Assembly: GCF_000966265.1 (NCBI RefSeq)
Contig: NZ_LANF01000014.1
Location: forward strand, 1-64,000
Origin: Palaeococcus ferrophilus DSM 13482
GTDB taxonomy: Archaea > Methanobacteriota_B > Thermococci > Thermococcales > Thermococcaceae
Direction of reading: 5' to 3'
DNA length: 64,000 nucleotides
Positions 44,690-53,480 of this stretch are shown here, piece after piece. Position numbers and translations under genes: made by a program. The first letter of the stretch is position 1. Every line of letters begins with the position of its first letter. The notes beneath the pieces were generated by a model. The model did no database searches. It was not told the DNA's origin and worked only from the letters and a program-made list of their open reading frames with translations.

Positions 44690-45688
44690 TCATGGAAATG
44701 ACGACTTGAGCCCAGAGCCCGTTAGCATAACGACTACCCTTCCGCGCTCTCCCTCCCTCAGGTAGGCGGCGTAGGCCAGGGCGGAGGTCGGTTCCACTAT
44801 GAGCCCCATTGAGTACAGTTCCTTGAGTGCCTTCCGCGTTTCCTCCTCCCCGACGGAGACGCAGAAACCGTTAGTTTCCCTTAGGACCCTCACCATTTCC
44901 TCCTTTCTCGGCGGTTCAGGTATGGCTATGCCTTCCCCCAGTCTGTTAACCCTCTCGCTCCTCTCGCAGAGGCTCTCGAACCCCTCGGCCTGAACGGCCA
45001 CGAGCCTGGGGAGTTCCTCGATGGCCCCCATTCCCCTCAACTCCCTGAAGCCCTTGTAGAGGCCGAGGAATAGGCTCCCGCTCCCCGTGGGCACGAACAC
45101 CTGTTCCACCTTTCCGAGCTGCTCGTAGAGTTCAAACGCCGCTGTCTTCGTCCCCTCTAGAAAATAGGGATTGTACCAGTGGGAAACGTATGGCTCGTGC
45201 TCCCTCGCCACCCTGTGGGTCTCCATCCTGTCCCCGTCCACCTCGTGAACATCAACGCCCAGTGCCCTGAGCACCGCCTTCTTCCCCTCGCTGGTTCCTG
45301 AGGGAATGAAAACGTGGACTTTCAGGCCTTCCCTGCTCCCGAATGCCCCCATGCTTATGGCGGCGTTGCCCGAGGAGTCCAGGTAGACCTCCCTAAAGCC
45401 ATCCTCCCTGAGCTTTCCAACGGTAACGAAGCTCCCCCTGTCCTTGAAGGAGCCCGTTGGCGTGACGTACTCGAGTTTGAATGGACCCACGAGCGGAGTA
45501 ACAGGGACGGGAAGGTCGGGGAGATGCTTAACGGGTAGAAAAGCCCGATATCTCCTTATATCTGGTTCCCGTCCAACGAGCGCCTCAAAGGGTCCCTCAA
45601 AGCGGTTTACCACCTCGAGGGTTCCCCCGCAGTCGCAGACCGTGCGGAACTCGCGGTACGTTTTTCCACAGCGCGTGCACTTAAGCAT
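44690..45688 (-). CDS. Threonine-synthase-like PLP enzyme (332 aa)
   Basis: An N-terminal zinc ribbon (CTRC, CDCGG) precedes the fold-type II PLP domain. The Schiff-base Lys82 is present in TPTGSFKDRGS. Phosphate-loop and Gly-rich motifs VPTGSGSLFLGLYKGF and MLTGSGLKSS match threonine synthase. It is shorter than usual, and the paralogue at 22466 lacks the lysine, so this is the likelier working enzyme. It should convert O-phosphohomoserine to threonine or act on a similar substrate. It lies alone upstream of trkA, separated by a 31-bp gap. Confidence 0.85.
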   Translation of the reverse strand: MLKCTRCGKTYREFRTVCDCGGTLEVVNRFEGPFEALVGREPDIRRYRAFLPVKHLPDLPVPVTPLVGPFKLEYVTPTGSFKDRGSFVTVGKLREDGFREVYLDSSGNAAISMGAFGSREGLKVHVFIPSGTSEGKKAVLRALGVDVHEVDGDRMETHRVAREHEPYVSHWYNPYFLEGTKTAAFELYEQLGKVEQVFVPTGSGSLFLGLYKGFRELRGMGAIEELPRLVAVQAEGFESLCERSERVNRLGEGIAIPEPPRKEEMVRVLRETNGFCVSVGEEETRKALKELYSMGLIVEPTSALAYAAYLREGERGRVVVMLTGSGLKSSFP

Positions 45689-45719
45689 AATAATGAATAT
45701 GAGAAAAGAGGTTAAAAGG

Positions 45720-46403
45720 TTACTCTTCCTTCTTCTTTTCGAAGAGCTTCTTTATCTCCTCGAGGGCGTTGTCCTTTCCGAAGATTATTACCTGGCCCTT
45801 CTGCGGGAGCTTCGTGTCACCGGAGGGTATCACAAGGTTGCCCTTGTCGTCGTAGACCGCCACGATGAGCGAGTCCTTCGGGAGCTTGAGGTCTTTTATT
45901 AGCTTCTCCGAGACATCGCTGCCTTCGTCTATCTTGAACTCGACGATTTCTGCTCCTTCCTTGGGTATCATCACCCTGTTGAAGCCGGGGGTGGTTATGG
46001 TTCTCACTATGAAGTTCGCCGCCATCTCCTCGGGCGAGACGATGTAGTCGAAGTACTTTTTCAGATCCTCCACCTTTTCGAAGACCCTCTTGTTCTGGAT
46101 GTTGCTGACCCTGAGTATGGTGATTATATCGGGGTTGATGTTCTTGGCGAGTATGCACGCGAGTATGTTGGCGTCGTCCTCCCCTGTGAGCGCTGCGAAG
46201 GCGTCCGCCTGCCTTATGTTGGCTTCCTCAAGCACGCTCTGGTCCGTTGCGTCCCCGTTTATCACGAGACCGTTTATCTCGTTGGCCAGTTCGTTGGCTA
46301 TCTCCCTGTTCCTCTCGATGAGCGTCACATCATGTCCATCGTTCTCCAGCATTTTGGAGACGAGGAAGCCAACCCTCCCCGCCCCCATGATCACCACGAA
46401 CAT
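45720..46403 (-). CDS. trkA: TrkA-type NAD-binding regulatory protein of potassium transport (227 aa)
   Basis: The Rossmann motif MGAGRVGFLVSKMLENDGHDV begins the RCK/TrkA-N domain (residues 1-125), followed by a TrkA-C domain (AEIVEFKIDEGSDVSEKLI) at 140-220. Such proteins bind NAD(H) or ATP in the cytoplasm and gate Trk/Ktr potassium channels. No membrane partner is adjacent. Its start is 4 bp from the secD stop, so it may share the secFD transcript. Confidence 0.88.
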   Translation of the reverse strand: MFVVIMGAGRVGFLVSKMLENDGHDVTLIERNREIANELANEINGLVINGDATDQSVLEEANIRQADAFAALTGEDDANILACILAKNINPDIITILRVSNIQNKRVFEKVEDLKKYFDYIVSPEEMAANFIVRTITTPGFNRVMIPKEGAEIVEFKIDEGSDVSEKLIKDLKLPKDSLIVAVYDDKGNLVIPSGDTKLPQKGQVIIFGKDNALEEIKKLFEKKKEE

Positions 46404-46407
46404 CTAC

Positions 46408-47922
46408 TCACCTCTTCCCCCCTATGAGTACCTTGGCGATTTCGGCGTAGGCCGGCCTCGTGATGAGGATTCCTATCAGGACGCCGAGTATCGTGGTGAA
46501 GGCGAAGCCCCTCAGTCCCCCAACGAAGAACTTGAAGAGGAAGCTCATCGCCACCACCGTGGTCGTTGCCGAGGCCATGATGACGAAGAAGGCCCTTCCC
46601 ATCCTCTTCATGACGCCGCTCCTCTTGGTTATCCTTCCTTCCCTCGTCCCTCCGAGGAGCTCGTCCGTTATGACTATCTGCTGGTCAACGCCCGTACCTA
46701 TCGCCGCTATGATACCCGCGATACTCGGGAGGTCGAGGTTCCATTTGATGAGCGCGGCTATACCGAGGATTATTATGACCTCGCTGAGGCTCGTCGAGAG
46801 AACGGGTATGGCTATCCTGAAGCGCCTGTAGTGTACGTAAACCACTCCACCGACGACGAGGAGGGCTATCAAGCCAGCGAGGAGAACCTGCCTCTTGAAG
46901 TTCTCACCGAGTTCGGCCGATATGAACTGAACGCCCTCAACGTGAACCTTTACCGGAAGTGAACCGCTCGCGAGAACGACCGCTATGACGCTGGCCTCCT
47001 GCTGGGCGAGGAAAACGTTGGGTGAGGAACCCGTTATCTCGACGTTGGTTGAGGCCTGGCCGGTGGTGAGGCTCTCGCTGACACTGTACGGGCCGTAGAG
47101 GCCGAGGGTTCTCGCCACAAGCTCCCTATCCGTCTCGCCCTCCTTCCTCTCGACGACCCTGACGTTGAGCCCCTTCTCCTTGAGCGCCTTTTCAAGGTCT
47201 CCGTCAACCCCAACGAGCACCACGAGCTCCTTCCCTTCGGCCGCTTTGGCTATCTCCTCGGCGCTCTGGTTGGTGTAGACGAGGGTGTCAATGTTGAAGG
47301 CCTTCTTCACGCGCTCCGGGAGGGGGAGGGCATCCGGAGCGGCGGTGTTGAAGTCGTTGAGCATTGAGTCGTGAACGCTCGGGCTCACCACTAAGAGGGA
47401 GTTAACCGGTGGGTCAAGGAACATGTCCACGGGGTAGTTGGGCTTTCCAAGGGCGAGCTGGGCGAACTTCTCGGCGGCACTCTGGGAGAGCTGGAAGGGG
47501 ACGTTCCATCTTCCGCTCTGCTCCACCCTGAAGGCGAAGACCTGCACAATGTCCTGTCCCGTGGCGAACACCTCGCCGTTGAAGGCCGCGTAGAAGACGC
47601 CCTGCTTCTCTATGGTTTGTTTTATGCTCTCAACCGTTTCGGCGCTGGTGTTGGCGATTTTGACTATTATGTACTCGTTGCCCCAGGGCTCGACCTTGAC
47701 ATCGGCCACACCGAGGCGGTTGATCCTGTTCTCGAGCGAGGTGACAACCTTCTCCATGGTGTCCTGGTCAACGGGTTTGTCAAGCCTTACCGTTATGGCG
47801 GTTCCACCGCTTATGTCGAGACCGAAGGTGAGCCCCTGCGAGAGTATTGTGGTGAAAGAGCCGATGAGGAATATTATGAGGAGCATGACGCGCCAGTTGA
47901 AGAGTATTTTAGACCACTTCAT
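46408..47922 (-). CDS. secD: Protein-export membrane protein SecD
   Basis: This 504-aa protein has one N-terminal transmembrane helix, a large extracellular domain with [18 protein letters not shown] and [17 protein letters not shown], and five C-terminal helices with [20 protein letters not shown]. It uses the ion gradient to help pull secreted proteins through Sec61/SecY. It overlaps the secF stop by 4 bp (ATGA), so the order is secF-secD-trkA. Confidence 0.95.
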   Translation of the reverse strand: MKWSKILFNWRVMLLIIFLIGSFTTILSQGLTFGLDISGGTAITVRLDKPVDQDTMEKVVTSLENRINRLGVADVKVEPWGNEYIIVKIANTSAETVESIKQTIEKQGVFYAAFNGEVFATGQDIVQVFAFRVEQSGRWNVPFQLSQSAAEKFAQLALGKPNYPVDMFLDPPVNSLLVVSPSVHDSMLNDFNTAAPDALPLPERVKKAFNIDTLVYTNQSAEEIAKAAEGKELVVLVGVDGDLEKALKEKGLNVRVVERKEGETDRELVARTLGLYGPYSVSESLTTGQASTNVEITGSSPNVFLAQQEASVIAVVLASGSLPVKVHVEGVQFISAELGENFKRQVLLAGLIALLVVGGVVYVHYRRFRIAIPVLSTSLSEVIIILGIAALIKWNLDLPSIAGIIAAIGTGVDQQIVITDELLGGTREGRITKRSGVMKRMGRAFFVIMASATTTVVAMSFLFKFFVGGLRGFAFTTILGVLIGILITRPAYAEIAKVLIGGKR

Positions 47923-48770
47923 TCCTCTCCCCTCCTTTTAAGGTACCACTTCAGAACTCCGGCGTTGAGAACCCACGTGTTCATGAAATCCGCCAGGAGA
48001 CCGAAGATGAGCACCGCGGCTATCTCATCCACAACCTGGGCGGTGGAGACGAGCCAGAGTGAGAAGAGGGCACCGAGGGTCGTGGTGCTCATTGTAAAGC
48101 CCGTGGAGACGGCGGAGAGATACGCCTCGTCAACGGTGTTCTCCTTTCTCCTGAGGAGCTTCGTGGTTAGGAGGATGTTGCTGTCAACTGAGTAACCTAT
48201 GAGCATGAGGAGGGCCGCGATTGTGGCGAGGCTCAGGTCTATTCCGGTGACGCTCATGAGGGCCAGGGCTATCACCATGTCCGAGAGGGCGGAGAATATG
48301 ACCGTTATCGAGGGCACGAATATCCTGAAGAAGAGGAACACCACGACGGCCATTCCAAGGAAGGCGTAACCTATGGCCTTTATGCTCTGCCTCTGGGCCA
48401 TCGCCCCAAAGCTCGGCTGAACCTCGCTCTGGGCGTAGCTCGCCTCGGGGTACTTCTCCTGCAGTGCCTTGATTATTTCAGCGGCTGAACTTCCTGCCGG
48501 GGCGTAGACGTTCACGCCGCTTCCCCCAAGGCTCGTAAAGCGCTCAACCCTAACGTCATAACCAGTCTGGTCGTGTATGTAGTTCGCTATTGCATCGGGG
48601 TTGTCGTTTACCCCCTGGGCCGTGACGACTACACCCCCCTGAAGCTCTATTCCAAGTCCGGGGGGCTTTACCGCGAGAACGATTAAAGCCAAAACAAAGA
48701 CCGCGAGAGGGTAGATTATCATCTGTTTGTGTTCCATCCGGGCCAGTTTATTCAGGAATTCGCGTCTCAT
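47919..48770 (-). CDS. secF: Protein-export membrane protein SecF
   Basis: This 283-aa protein has six transmembrane helices and the RND-type motif [21 protein letters not shown] chose the ATG at 48770 ([13 protein letters not shown]) because it follows GAGGTGGAAGT; an earlier frame to 48827 passes through a likely promoter. It works with SecD and is the first gene of the unit. Confidence 0.94.
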   Translation of the reverse strand: MRREFLNKLARMEHKQMIIYPLAVFVLALIVLAVKPPGLGIELQGGVVVTAQGVNDNPDAIANYIHDQTGYDVRVERFTSLGGSGVNVYAPAGSSAAEIIKALQEKYPEASYAQSEVQPSFGAMAQRQSIKAIGYAFLGMAVVVFLFFRIFVPSITVIFSALSDMVIALALMSVTGIDLSLATIAALLMLIGYSVDSNILLTTKLLRRKENTVDEAYLSAVSTGFTMSTTTLGALFSLWLVSTAQVVDEIAAVLIFGLLADFMNTWVLNAGVLKWYLKRRGEE

Positions 48771-48887
48771 ACTTCCACCTCGATGTGGTTGTCCTTTGGG
48801 GATAAACCTTTTTATCTTTCTGGTCAAGGTGTTGCTGGCAACTATTTAAAATCTTGGGTGATAAAAAGATTGCGCAGGTGAACTTCC

Positions 48888-50162
48888 GTGTCCTCTGATG
48901 AACTTAAAAGGCGCGCGCTTTCCTATCACAGGGACAACTTCCCCGGAAACGGGAAGATAGAAGTGATACCCAAAGTGGAGCTCACAACCAGGGAGCACCT
49001 CACCCTCGCCTACACCCCGGGCGTTGCGGAGGCCTGCAGGGCGATAATGGGGGGTGAGGACTATGGGGAGTACACGGCCGTAAACAACACGGTCGCGGTT
49101 GTCACGGACGGGAGCGCCGTCCTCGGCCTTGGGGACATAGGGGTCAGGGCCGCCCTGCCCGTGATGGAGGGCAAGTGCGTCCTCTTCAAGGCCCTCGCGG
49201 GGGTTGATGCCTTTCCCATACTCGTTGACTCCAGGGACGTTAACACTATCGTCGGGACTGTGGAGCGCATAGCCCCCTCCTTCGGTGGCATAAACCTCGA
49301 GGACATAAGCGCTCCCCGGTGCTTCGAGATTGAGGAGAGACTCCAGGATGCGCTCGATATACCCGTCTTTCACGATGACCAGCATGGAACTGCCGTTGTG
49401 GTCCTTGCTGGCCTCATAAACGCTCTTAAGCTCGTGGGGAAGCGCTTTGGGGATATCAAGGTGGCCGTAAGCGGTGCCGGCGCTGCGGGCATAGCCATAG
49501 CGAGACTCCTCCACGACGTTGGCGTGAGGGAAATCGTGATGACGGACAGGAGGGGGATTATCAACCGCTCCAGGGGCGATCTCAACCCCTACAAACGCGA
49601 GATTGCGGAGTTCAACGTCCACGACGTTGAGGGAGGCATAGAGGAGGCGATGGCCGGGGCAGACGTTTTCATAGGGGTTAGTGTCGGTGGGCTGGTGAGC
49701 GAGGACATGGTTCGCTCGATGGCGGATGACGCGATAGTCTTTGCCCTCGCCAACCCGGAGCCAGAGATACTCCCCGGGAGGGCCAAGAGGGCAGGTGCAA
49801 GGGTCGTCGCCACGGGGAGGAGCGATTACCCCAACCAGATAAACAACGTTCTCGGCTTCCCGGGGATATTCAGGGGGGCCCTGGACGTTAAAGCCACGCG
49901 CATAAGCCCGTCCATGAAGCTCGCCGCCGCGGAGGCTATAGCATCAACCGTGGAGGAGCCTTCGGAGGAGCGTATAATCCCCTCGCCGCTCCACCCCGAT
50001 GTCTACCCGAGGGAGGCCAGGGCCGTCGCGGAAGCGGCTTTGAAGGAGGGCCTGGCGCGGAGAAAAGTGAGCGGCGAATGGGTTGAAGAGCATACGAGGA
50101 AGCTGCGGGCTTTTTACACCCTCTACATCGCTCCCATAAACTCTCAGAGAGCCTCGTTTTGA
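48888..50162 (+). CDS. Malic enzyme (NAD(P)-dependent malate dehydrogenase, decarboxylating)
   Basis: This 424-aa enzyme converts malate to pyruvate and CO2. Marks: LAYTPGVAEACRAI, VTDGSAVLGLGDIG, the metal/acid loop PVFHDDQHGTAVVVLAGL, and the nucleotide site VAVSGAGAAGIAIARLL. It has the size of the compact bacterial/archaeal form without the phosphotransacetylase extension. The GTG start at 48888 follows AGGTGAACTTCC, with a TATA-like TATTTAAAATC near 48843. It diverges from secF. Confidence 0.95.
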   Translation: MSSDELKRRALSYHRDNFPGNGKIEVIPKVELTTREHLTLAYTPGVAEACRAIMGGEDYGEYTAVNNTVAVVTDGSAVLGLGDIGVRAALPVMEGKCVLFKALAGVDAFPILVDSRDVNTIVGTVERIAPSFGGINLEDISAPRCFEIEERLQDALDIPVFHDDQHGTAVVVLAGLINALKLVGKRFGDIKVAVSGAGAAGIAIARLLHDVGVREIVMTDRRGIINRSRGDLNPYKREIAEFNVHDVEGGIEEAMAGADVFIGVSVGGLVSEDMVRSMADDAIVFALANPEPEILPGRAKRAGARVVATGRSDYPNQINNVLGFPGIFRGALDVKATRISPSMKLAAAEAIASTVEEPSEERIIPSPLHPDVYPREARAVAEAALKEGLARRKVSGEWVEEHTRKLRAFYTLYIAPINSQRASF

Positions 50163-50176
50163 ACGGAGTTCTTTGC

Positions 50177-50184
50177 TTTTTTTT
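50177..50184 (+). terminator. Oligo-T terminator after the malic enzyme gene
   Basis: Eight consecutive T residues lie 15 bp behind the stop codon, which is the usual archaeal termination signal. No stable hairpin precedes them. Confidence 0.5.
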
Positions 50185-50349
50185 CGTGATTAACTGGCCG
50201 ATTTTGAAATAATCGGTTATTATTGGGGAGTTATTGTTCTGGGCCGAAAGCTGATGTTCATTTCATGTTATCTCCGACCAACTCCCAAAAACGATAAATT
50301 TAAAAGCTTACTTCCGAGCCTTTAACTTAGGTCACAGGAGGTGGTCACG

Positions 50350-50772
50350 ATGATAGACACGATAGGGTTTCACTACGTGGTCGAGGCCGCTGGGTGCGAC
50401 GCGGAGATTCTGGGAGACGCAGGAAAGATAAGGGAGATATTCCTTAAAGCGGCCGAAGTGAGCAACATGGAGGTGAAGTCGAGCTACTTCTTCAAGTTCT
50501 CACCCACGGGTGTGAGCGGCGTCGTTATCGTGGCGGAAAGCCACATCTCAGTCCACACTTGGCCCGAGAAGGGCTATGCAGCTCTCGACGTCTACACCTG
50601 CGGTGAGAAGGCCAACCCGGAGAAGGCCGTTGATTACATCCTCGAGCAGTTCAGGGCCAAGTACGCCCACGTCTCCGAGATAAAGCGCGGTATAGCGGAG
50701 GAGGACGAGGGAACCTTCACCCACATGATACTCACCTGGGAAGAGGCCATGAACCGGAAGAACGAGGATTGA
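50350..50772 (+). CDS. speH: S-adenosylmethionine decarboxylase proenzyme
   Basis: This 140-aa class 1b proenzyme cleaves itself between Glu63 and Ser64 in ESHISVHTWPEKGYAALDVY, making the pyruvoyl group. The TCGEKANPEKA segment has the proton-donor Cys84. It provides decarboxylated SAM for SpeE and BpsA. The ATG at 50350 follows GGAGGTGGTCACG. A TATA-like AAATTTAAAAGC lies at about 50294-50305. Upstream at 50198-50216 is an inverted repeat CCGATT-7-AATCGG. Confidence 0.96.
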   Translation: MIDTIGFHYVVEAAGCDAEILGDAGKIREIFLKAAEVSNMEVKSSYFFKFSPTGVSGVVIVAESHISVHTWPEKGYAALDVYTCGEKANPEKAVDYILEQFRAKYAHVSEIKRGIAEEDEGTFTHMILTWEEAMNRKNED

Positions 50773-50878
50773 AGAGCTCACTCTCCGGTGCCGTATCCCT
50801 CGGGCCGCAGGCAGCCCTTTTCTTTTCCACACCTCAAAGCAAAGCTTATAAGTTTCTCCCATTACCTAACGAAGGGGC

Positions 50879-50954
50879 AGCCCCGTGGTGTAGTGGTCAA
50901 TCATCCCGGACTTTGGATCCGGGGACCGGGGTTCGAATCCCCGCGGGGCTACCA
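50879..50954 (+). tRNA. tRNA-Gln (anticodon TTG)
   Basis: Acceptor strands AGCCCCG and CGGGGCT pair perfectly. The anticodon stem CCGGA/TCCGG holds the loop CTTTGGA, anticodon TTG. The T arm CGGGGTTCGAATCCCCG is standard, and CCA (50952-50954) is encoded. A TATA-like AAGCTTATAAG lies near 50842-50852, about 30 bp upstream. It follows speH in the same direction. Confidence 0.95.
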
Positions 50955-51508
50955 CAACATTCCCGCCGGGAATTCCTTTAAAAGTCACACTTTTGAATAC
51001 CCTCCAACCATTCCGTACATTATTTGTTGAAGTGAAATAATCAAAACGTTCTCCTGCCTTCCCCGGGAAATTTTTTGGCATTCTCTTGTTAATGCCCGCC
51101 CGCTTTTTCTAAAAACGATTTTGAAACCTTATGGATACCACGGGGTTCTTATTACTCTATGGAGTATATTATGCCAAGGCCGTTTTTTTTGGGTATAACT
51201 TCTCTCAGTTTATGGGGGTATGGCCTGTTGGTGTGGCCTGTTTTGGGATGCGTTGGAAAATATCCATGTATTTCAAAACCTATTCCCTAACCCCGTATTG
51301 GGAAACACGTTCAGATTGCCTTTGAACAGTTATGTCCCGATATCTAAGCCCGGGTTCAAAATTCTGCTTTAATGTTCCTCAAACTCGAAAATCGAACTCT
51401 ATGCGAACCCTTTTATAGTATGATGCTGTAGTTTATTACACGACAAGTTCTTTCGATATGAGATAATTTGTCTTCTAATCACGCCACATCACGAAGGGGG
51501 TGTTTATT
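50955..51508. other. AT-rich spacer between tRNA-Gln and the surface-structure locus
   Basis: This 554-bp stretch has lower GC than its surroundings and several T-rich runs. A 64-codon frame at 51131-51325 has no ribosome site and unlikely composition. Near 51408-51418 is a TATA-like CCTTTTATAGTA, the probable promoter of the regulator gene at 51509. I see no further gene. Its place behind a tRNA and its composition would fit old element debris, but no attachment repeat is visible. Confidence 0.5.
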
Positions 51509-51715
51509 GTGGGGATAGCATATGAGATACGGAAAATTCTCAGCGAGAACGACGAACTTCCAGTCTCCTTCATCACCCGTCTCCTGAACGAGCGCGGGAT
51601 TGAGGTCTCCCGTCAGAAGGTGGAGAGGGTTCTCAGGGAGATGGTGAAAAACGGAGAGGTGACGTTCACTTTAAACTTCAACAATCGCAGACATTACCGG
51701 CTGGTGAAAATTTGA
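51509..51715 (+). CDS. Small winged-helix DNA-binding protein (68 aa)
   Basis: It encodes AYEIRKILSENDELPVSFIT, then RLLNERGIEVSRQKVERVLR and EMVKNGEVTFTLNFNNRRHY, the three helices and beta wing of a winged-helix domain. The GTG at 51509 is placed 6 bp after GGGGGTG; an in-frame GTG at 51500 lies within that site. Its stop overlaps the TTG start of the next regulator (TTGA), so the pair is translated together. Probably controls the secreted-protein operon that follows. Confidence 0.7.
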   Translation: MGIAYEIRKILSENDELPVSFITRLLNERGIEVSRQKVERVLREMVKNGEVTFTLNFNNRRHYRLVKI

Positions 51716-52152
51716 AGAGTACAACCATCCTGGGCAATGAGAGGCGCATGCTCCTAATAGAGTACCTCCAGAGTAAGGAGGGGAAGGCCGAGCTCCGGGA
51801 TGCCGTGGAGTTCATCGCCGAGAAGGAAGGAAACACGGATCGGAAGCACAGGAAGAGCATATACGTGAGCCTTATTCAGACGCACATACCCAAGATGGAG
51901 AGGGAGGGCATAATCTCCTACCATTCCGGTGTTGTTACCCTCGTTAAGGTACCCGAGAACGTTACCGTTTACATGGAAATGGTCAAGAAGAACGACATCA
52001 GCTGGAGCAGCTTCTACATAGGTATGTCCCTGATATTTGCCGTGGCCGCACTGGTCATAGATAACATGCCCCTGCTTGGAGCTTCCGTTGTTTACCTGAT
52101 CGTTGGCATTGTGAACCGTAGAAGGAACTACAAGGTTGTGGTGGGGGAGTAA
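51712..52152 (+). CDS. Membrane-anchored winged-helix protein (146 aa)
   Basis: The N-terminal two thirds is a winged helix (GNERRMLLIEYLQSKEG, KSIYVSLIQTHIPKMEREGI, ISYHSGVVTLVKVP). The C-terminal third has two transmembrane segments (SSFYIGMSLIFAVAALVI and LLGASVVYLIVGIV). This layout resembles the archaeal HTH-membrane proteins (DUF7344-like) often found beside surface-protein genes. The TTG start at 51712 overlaps the previous stop. A membrane-tethered regulator that senses the envelope is a reasonable inference. Confidence 0.75.
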   Translation: MKSTTILGNERRMLLIEYLQSKEGKAELRDAVEFIAEKEGNTDRKHRKSIYVSLIQTHIPKMEREGIISYHSGVVTLVKVPENVTVYMEMVKKNDISWSSFYIGMSLIFAVAALVIDNMPLLGASVVYLIVGIVNRRRNYKVVVGE

Positions 52153-52193
52153 TGAATGGTTACCACCCGAGTAAGCTGGAATTGTCTATATAT

Positions 52194-52226
52194 CATGAGG
52201 GGCAACCCTAGTCCGAGTGCCTCATG
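52194..52226. promoter_or_regulatory. Inverted repeat in the leader of the DUF1102 operon
   Basis: CATGAGGGGCA and TGCCTCATG can form a stem of about 9 bp with one bulged base and a 13-nt loop. It lies just downstream of a TATA-like TCTATATATC (about 52187-52194) and about 65 bp before the first secreted-subunit gene. It could be an operator for the nearby winged-helix proteins or a leader hairpin that affects translation. Confidence 0.4.
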
Positions 52227-52289
52227 GAAGCCTCCCTTAATTGGGAAAGTTTTTGTGAGACACCCTGAATTTCAAGGGAGGAAAAAATC

Positions 52290-52892
52290 GTGAAAAAAAT
52301 GGCACTTGGTATTTTTGGCCTTCTAGTGGCCGCGGGCCTTGTGCTCGGCGTCGGCGCTAACTTCAGCGACTACAACGCCAGCAGAAGTGTACATTGGAAC
52401 ATCGTCGCCGATGACAATGAGCTCATCGACCTAACCCCCCTCCAGCCCTACGCTTACATAAACGATGGAGGAGTTCTCGTAGTTGACTTCTCGGTAAACA
52501 ACCCGAACTATCCGGGAGAGGGCTACGGCATGGGTATAAGCCCGGCCAGCGAGTACAACTTCGACGAGGTCTTTGAGGTAAGCAACGACCTCTGGGAGGA
52601 GTTCCCGATAGTCGTTAGGATCACCTCGAGCAACACCCACGTGGAGTTCTATGGACACGAGGGCGGAGTTTACTCGGTGTACGACGGAGAAGAGGCAACC
52701 GCCTCGGACAGCGCAAGGGACGACGTGTGCTTTGTTGTCGACCCTGGCGATGCGGTTAAGATCGGCATTGACCTGAGCGCCAACGGCGACAGCCCTGGTG
52801 ACGTTTGGGAGGAGAGCATGCACATCGAAGCCTACAGGTTGGGCACTGAGCCTGCTGAATTGGCGGACTGCGGACAGGGGATGTTAATATGA
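52290..52892 (+). CDS. Secreted DUF1102 protein, candidate filament subunit 1 (200 aa)
   Basis: A signal peptide (MKKMALGIFGLLVAAGLVLG) is followed by VGANFSDYNASRSVHWNIV, which resembles SipW-type signal peptide junctions (A-x-FSD). The mature part is a beta-rich sandwich of about 175 residues starting ADDNELIDLTPLQPYAYI, the DUF1102 hallmark. Shared with the next gene are the blocks ELIDLTPLQPYAY-like, FEVSNDLWE and DAVKIGIDL. The GTG start at 52290 follows GGGAGG at about 9 nt; ATG at 52299 is possible. Two Cys residues in the C-terminal part could form a disulfide. It overlaps the next gene by 4 bp. Confidence 0.8.
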   Translation: MKKMALGIFGLLVAAGLVLGVGANFSDYNASRSVHWNIVADDNELIDLTPLQPYAYINDGGVLVVDFSVNNPNYPGEGYGMGISPASEYNFDEVFEVSNDLWEEFPIVVRITSSNTHVEFYGHEGGVYSVYDGEEATASDSARDDVCFVVDPGDAVKIGIDLSANGDSPGDVWEESMHIEAYRLGTEPAELADCGQGMLI

Positions 52893-53422
52893 ACAAGCTA
52901 ATGGGACTTGCACTACTTATGGTCGGCATGGTCCTTGCAGTTGGCGCAGGAGCTAACTTCAGGTACTACGAGGCTGACAGGGACATAACCGTTGCCATCG
53001 TCGCAGATGACAGCGAGTTCATAGACCTGACACCACTTCAGCCCTACGCATACTTGAGCAACGGTAAGCTCACCATCAAGATTGACGACACCAACCCGAA
53101 CTACAACCAGAGCCGCGGATGGGGCATAGGCCTTAGCCCGAACACCACCTACGTCTTCGAGGAGATGTTTGAGGTAAGCAACGACCTCTGGGAGAACAAC
53201 GAGACTGACTACCCGATATGTGTCAGCATACTGGCACCACCTCAGGCAGAGCTTTTCGTTGGTGAGTGGAACGGAACCACCGCGAGCACACTCCAGTTTA
53301 CGGTCTACCACGGCGATCCCGTCAAGATCGGTATGGTCTTTGACAGTACCGGCATGGACATGGGGATGCACAACTTCCAGATGAGCATCCACGCAGAAGC
53401 TGGCGAGTGCCCCCAGGACTGA
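52889..53422 (+). CDS. Secreted DUF1102 protein, candidate filament subunit 2 (177 aa)
   Basis: This is a paralogue of the previous gene: signal peptide MNKLMGLALLMVGMVLAVGA, then GANFRYYEADRDITVAIV, ADDSEFIDLTPLQPYAYL, FEVSNDLWENN and DPVKIGMVFDS. A 27-bp stretch is identical in both genes (52570-52596 and 53168-53194), which suggests recent duplication or conversion. The ATG overlaps the stop of the first subunit (ATGA). At 177 aa it lacks the C-terminal extension of its partner. It is probably exported and processed by the signal peptidase encoded next. Confidence 0.8.
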   Translation: MNKLMGLALLMVGMVLAVGAGANFRYYEADRDITVAIVADDSEFIDLTPLQPYAYLSNGKLTIKIDDTNPNYNQSRGWGIGLSPNTTYVFEEMFEVSNDLWENNETDYPICVSILAPPQAELFVGEWNGTTASTLQFTVYHGDPVKIGMVFDSTGMDMGMHNFQMSIHAEAGECPQD

Positions 53423-53480
53423 AGGTTTAGGGAGATGATTTCGTTTTAGGGGCCTTTGCCCCGTTTATTGATATTGAAGG

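Noticed and set aside
50198-50216. Inverted repeat CCGATT-7-AATCGG upstream of speH as an operator
   Set aside because: It lies about 90 bp from the TATA box and no second copy was found near other polyamine genes, so a regulatory role is not supported.
51131-51325. A 64-codon frame in the AT-rich spacer after tRNA-Gln
   Set aside because: No ribosome site, unusual aromatic-rich composition and no family resemblance; described only as spacer.
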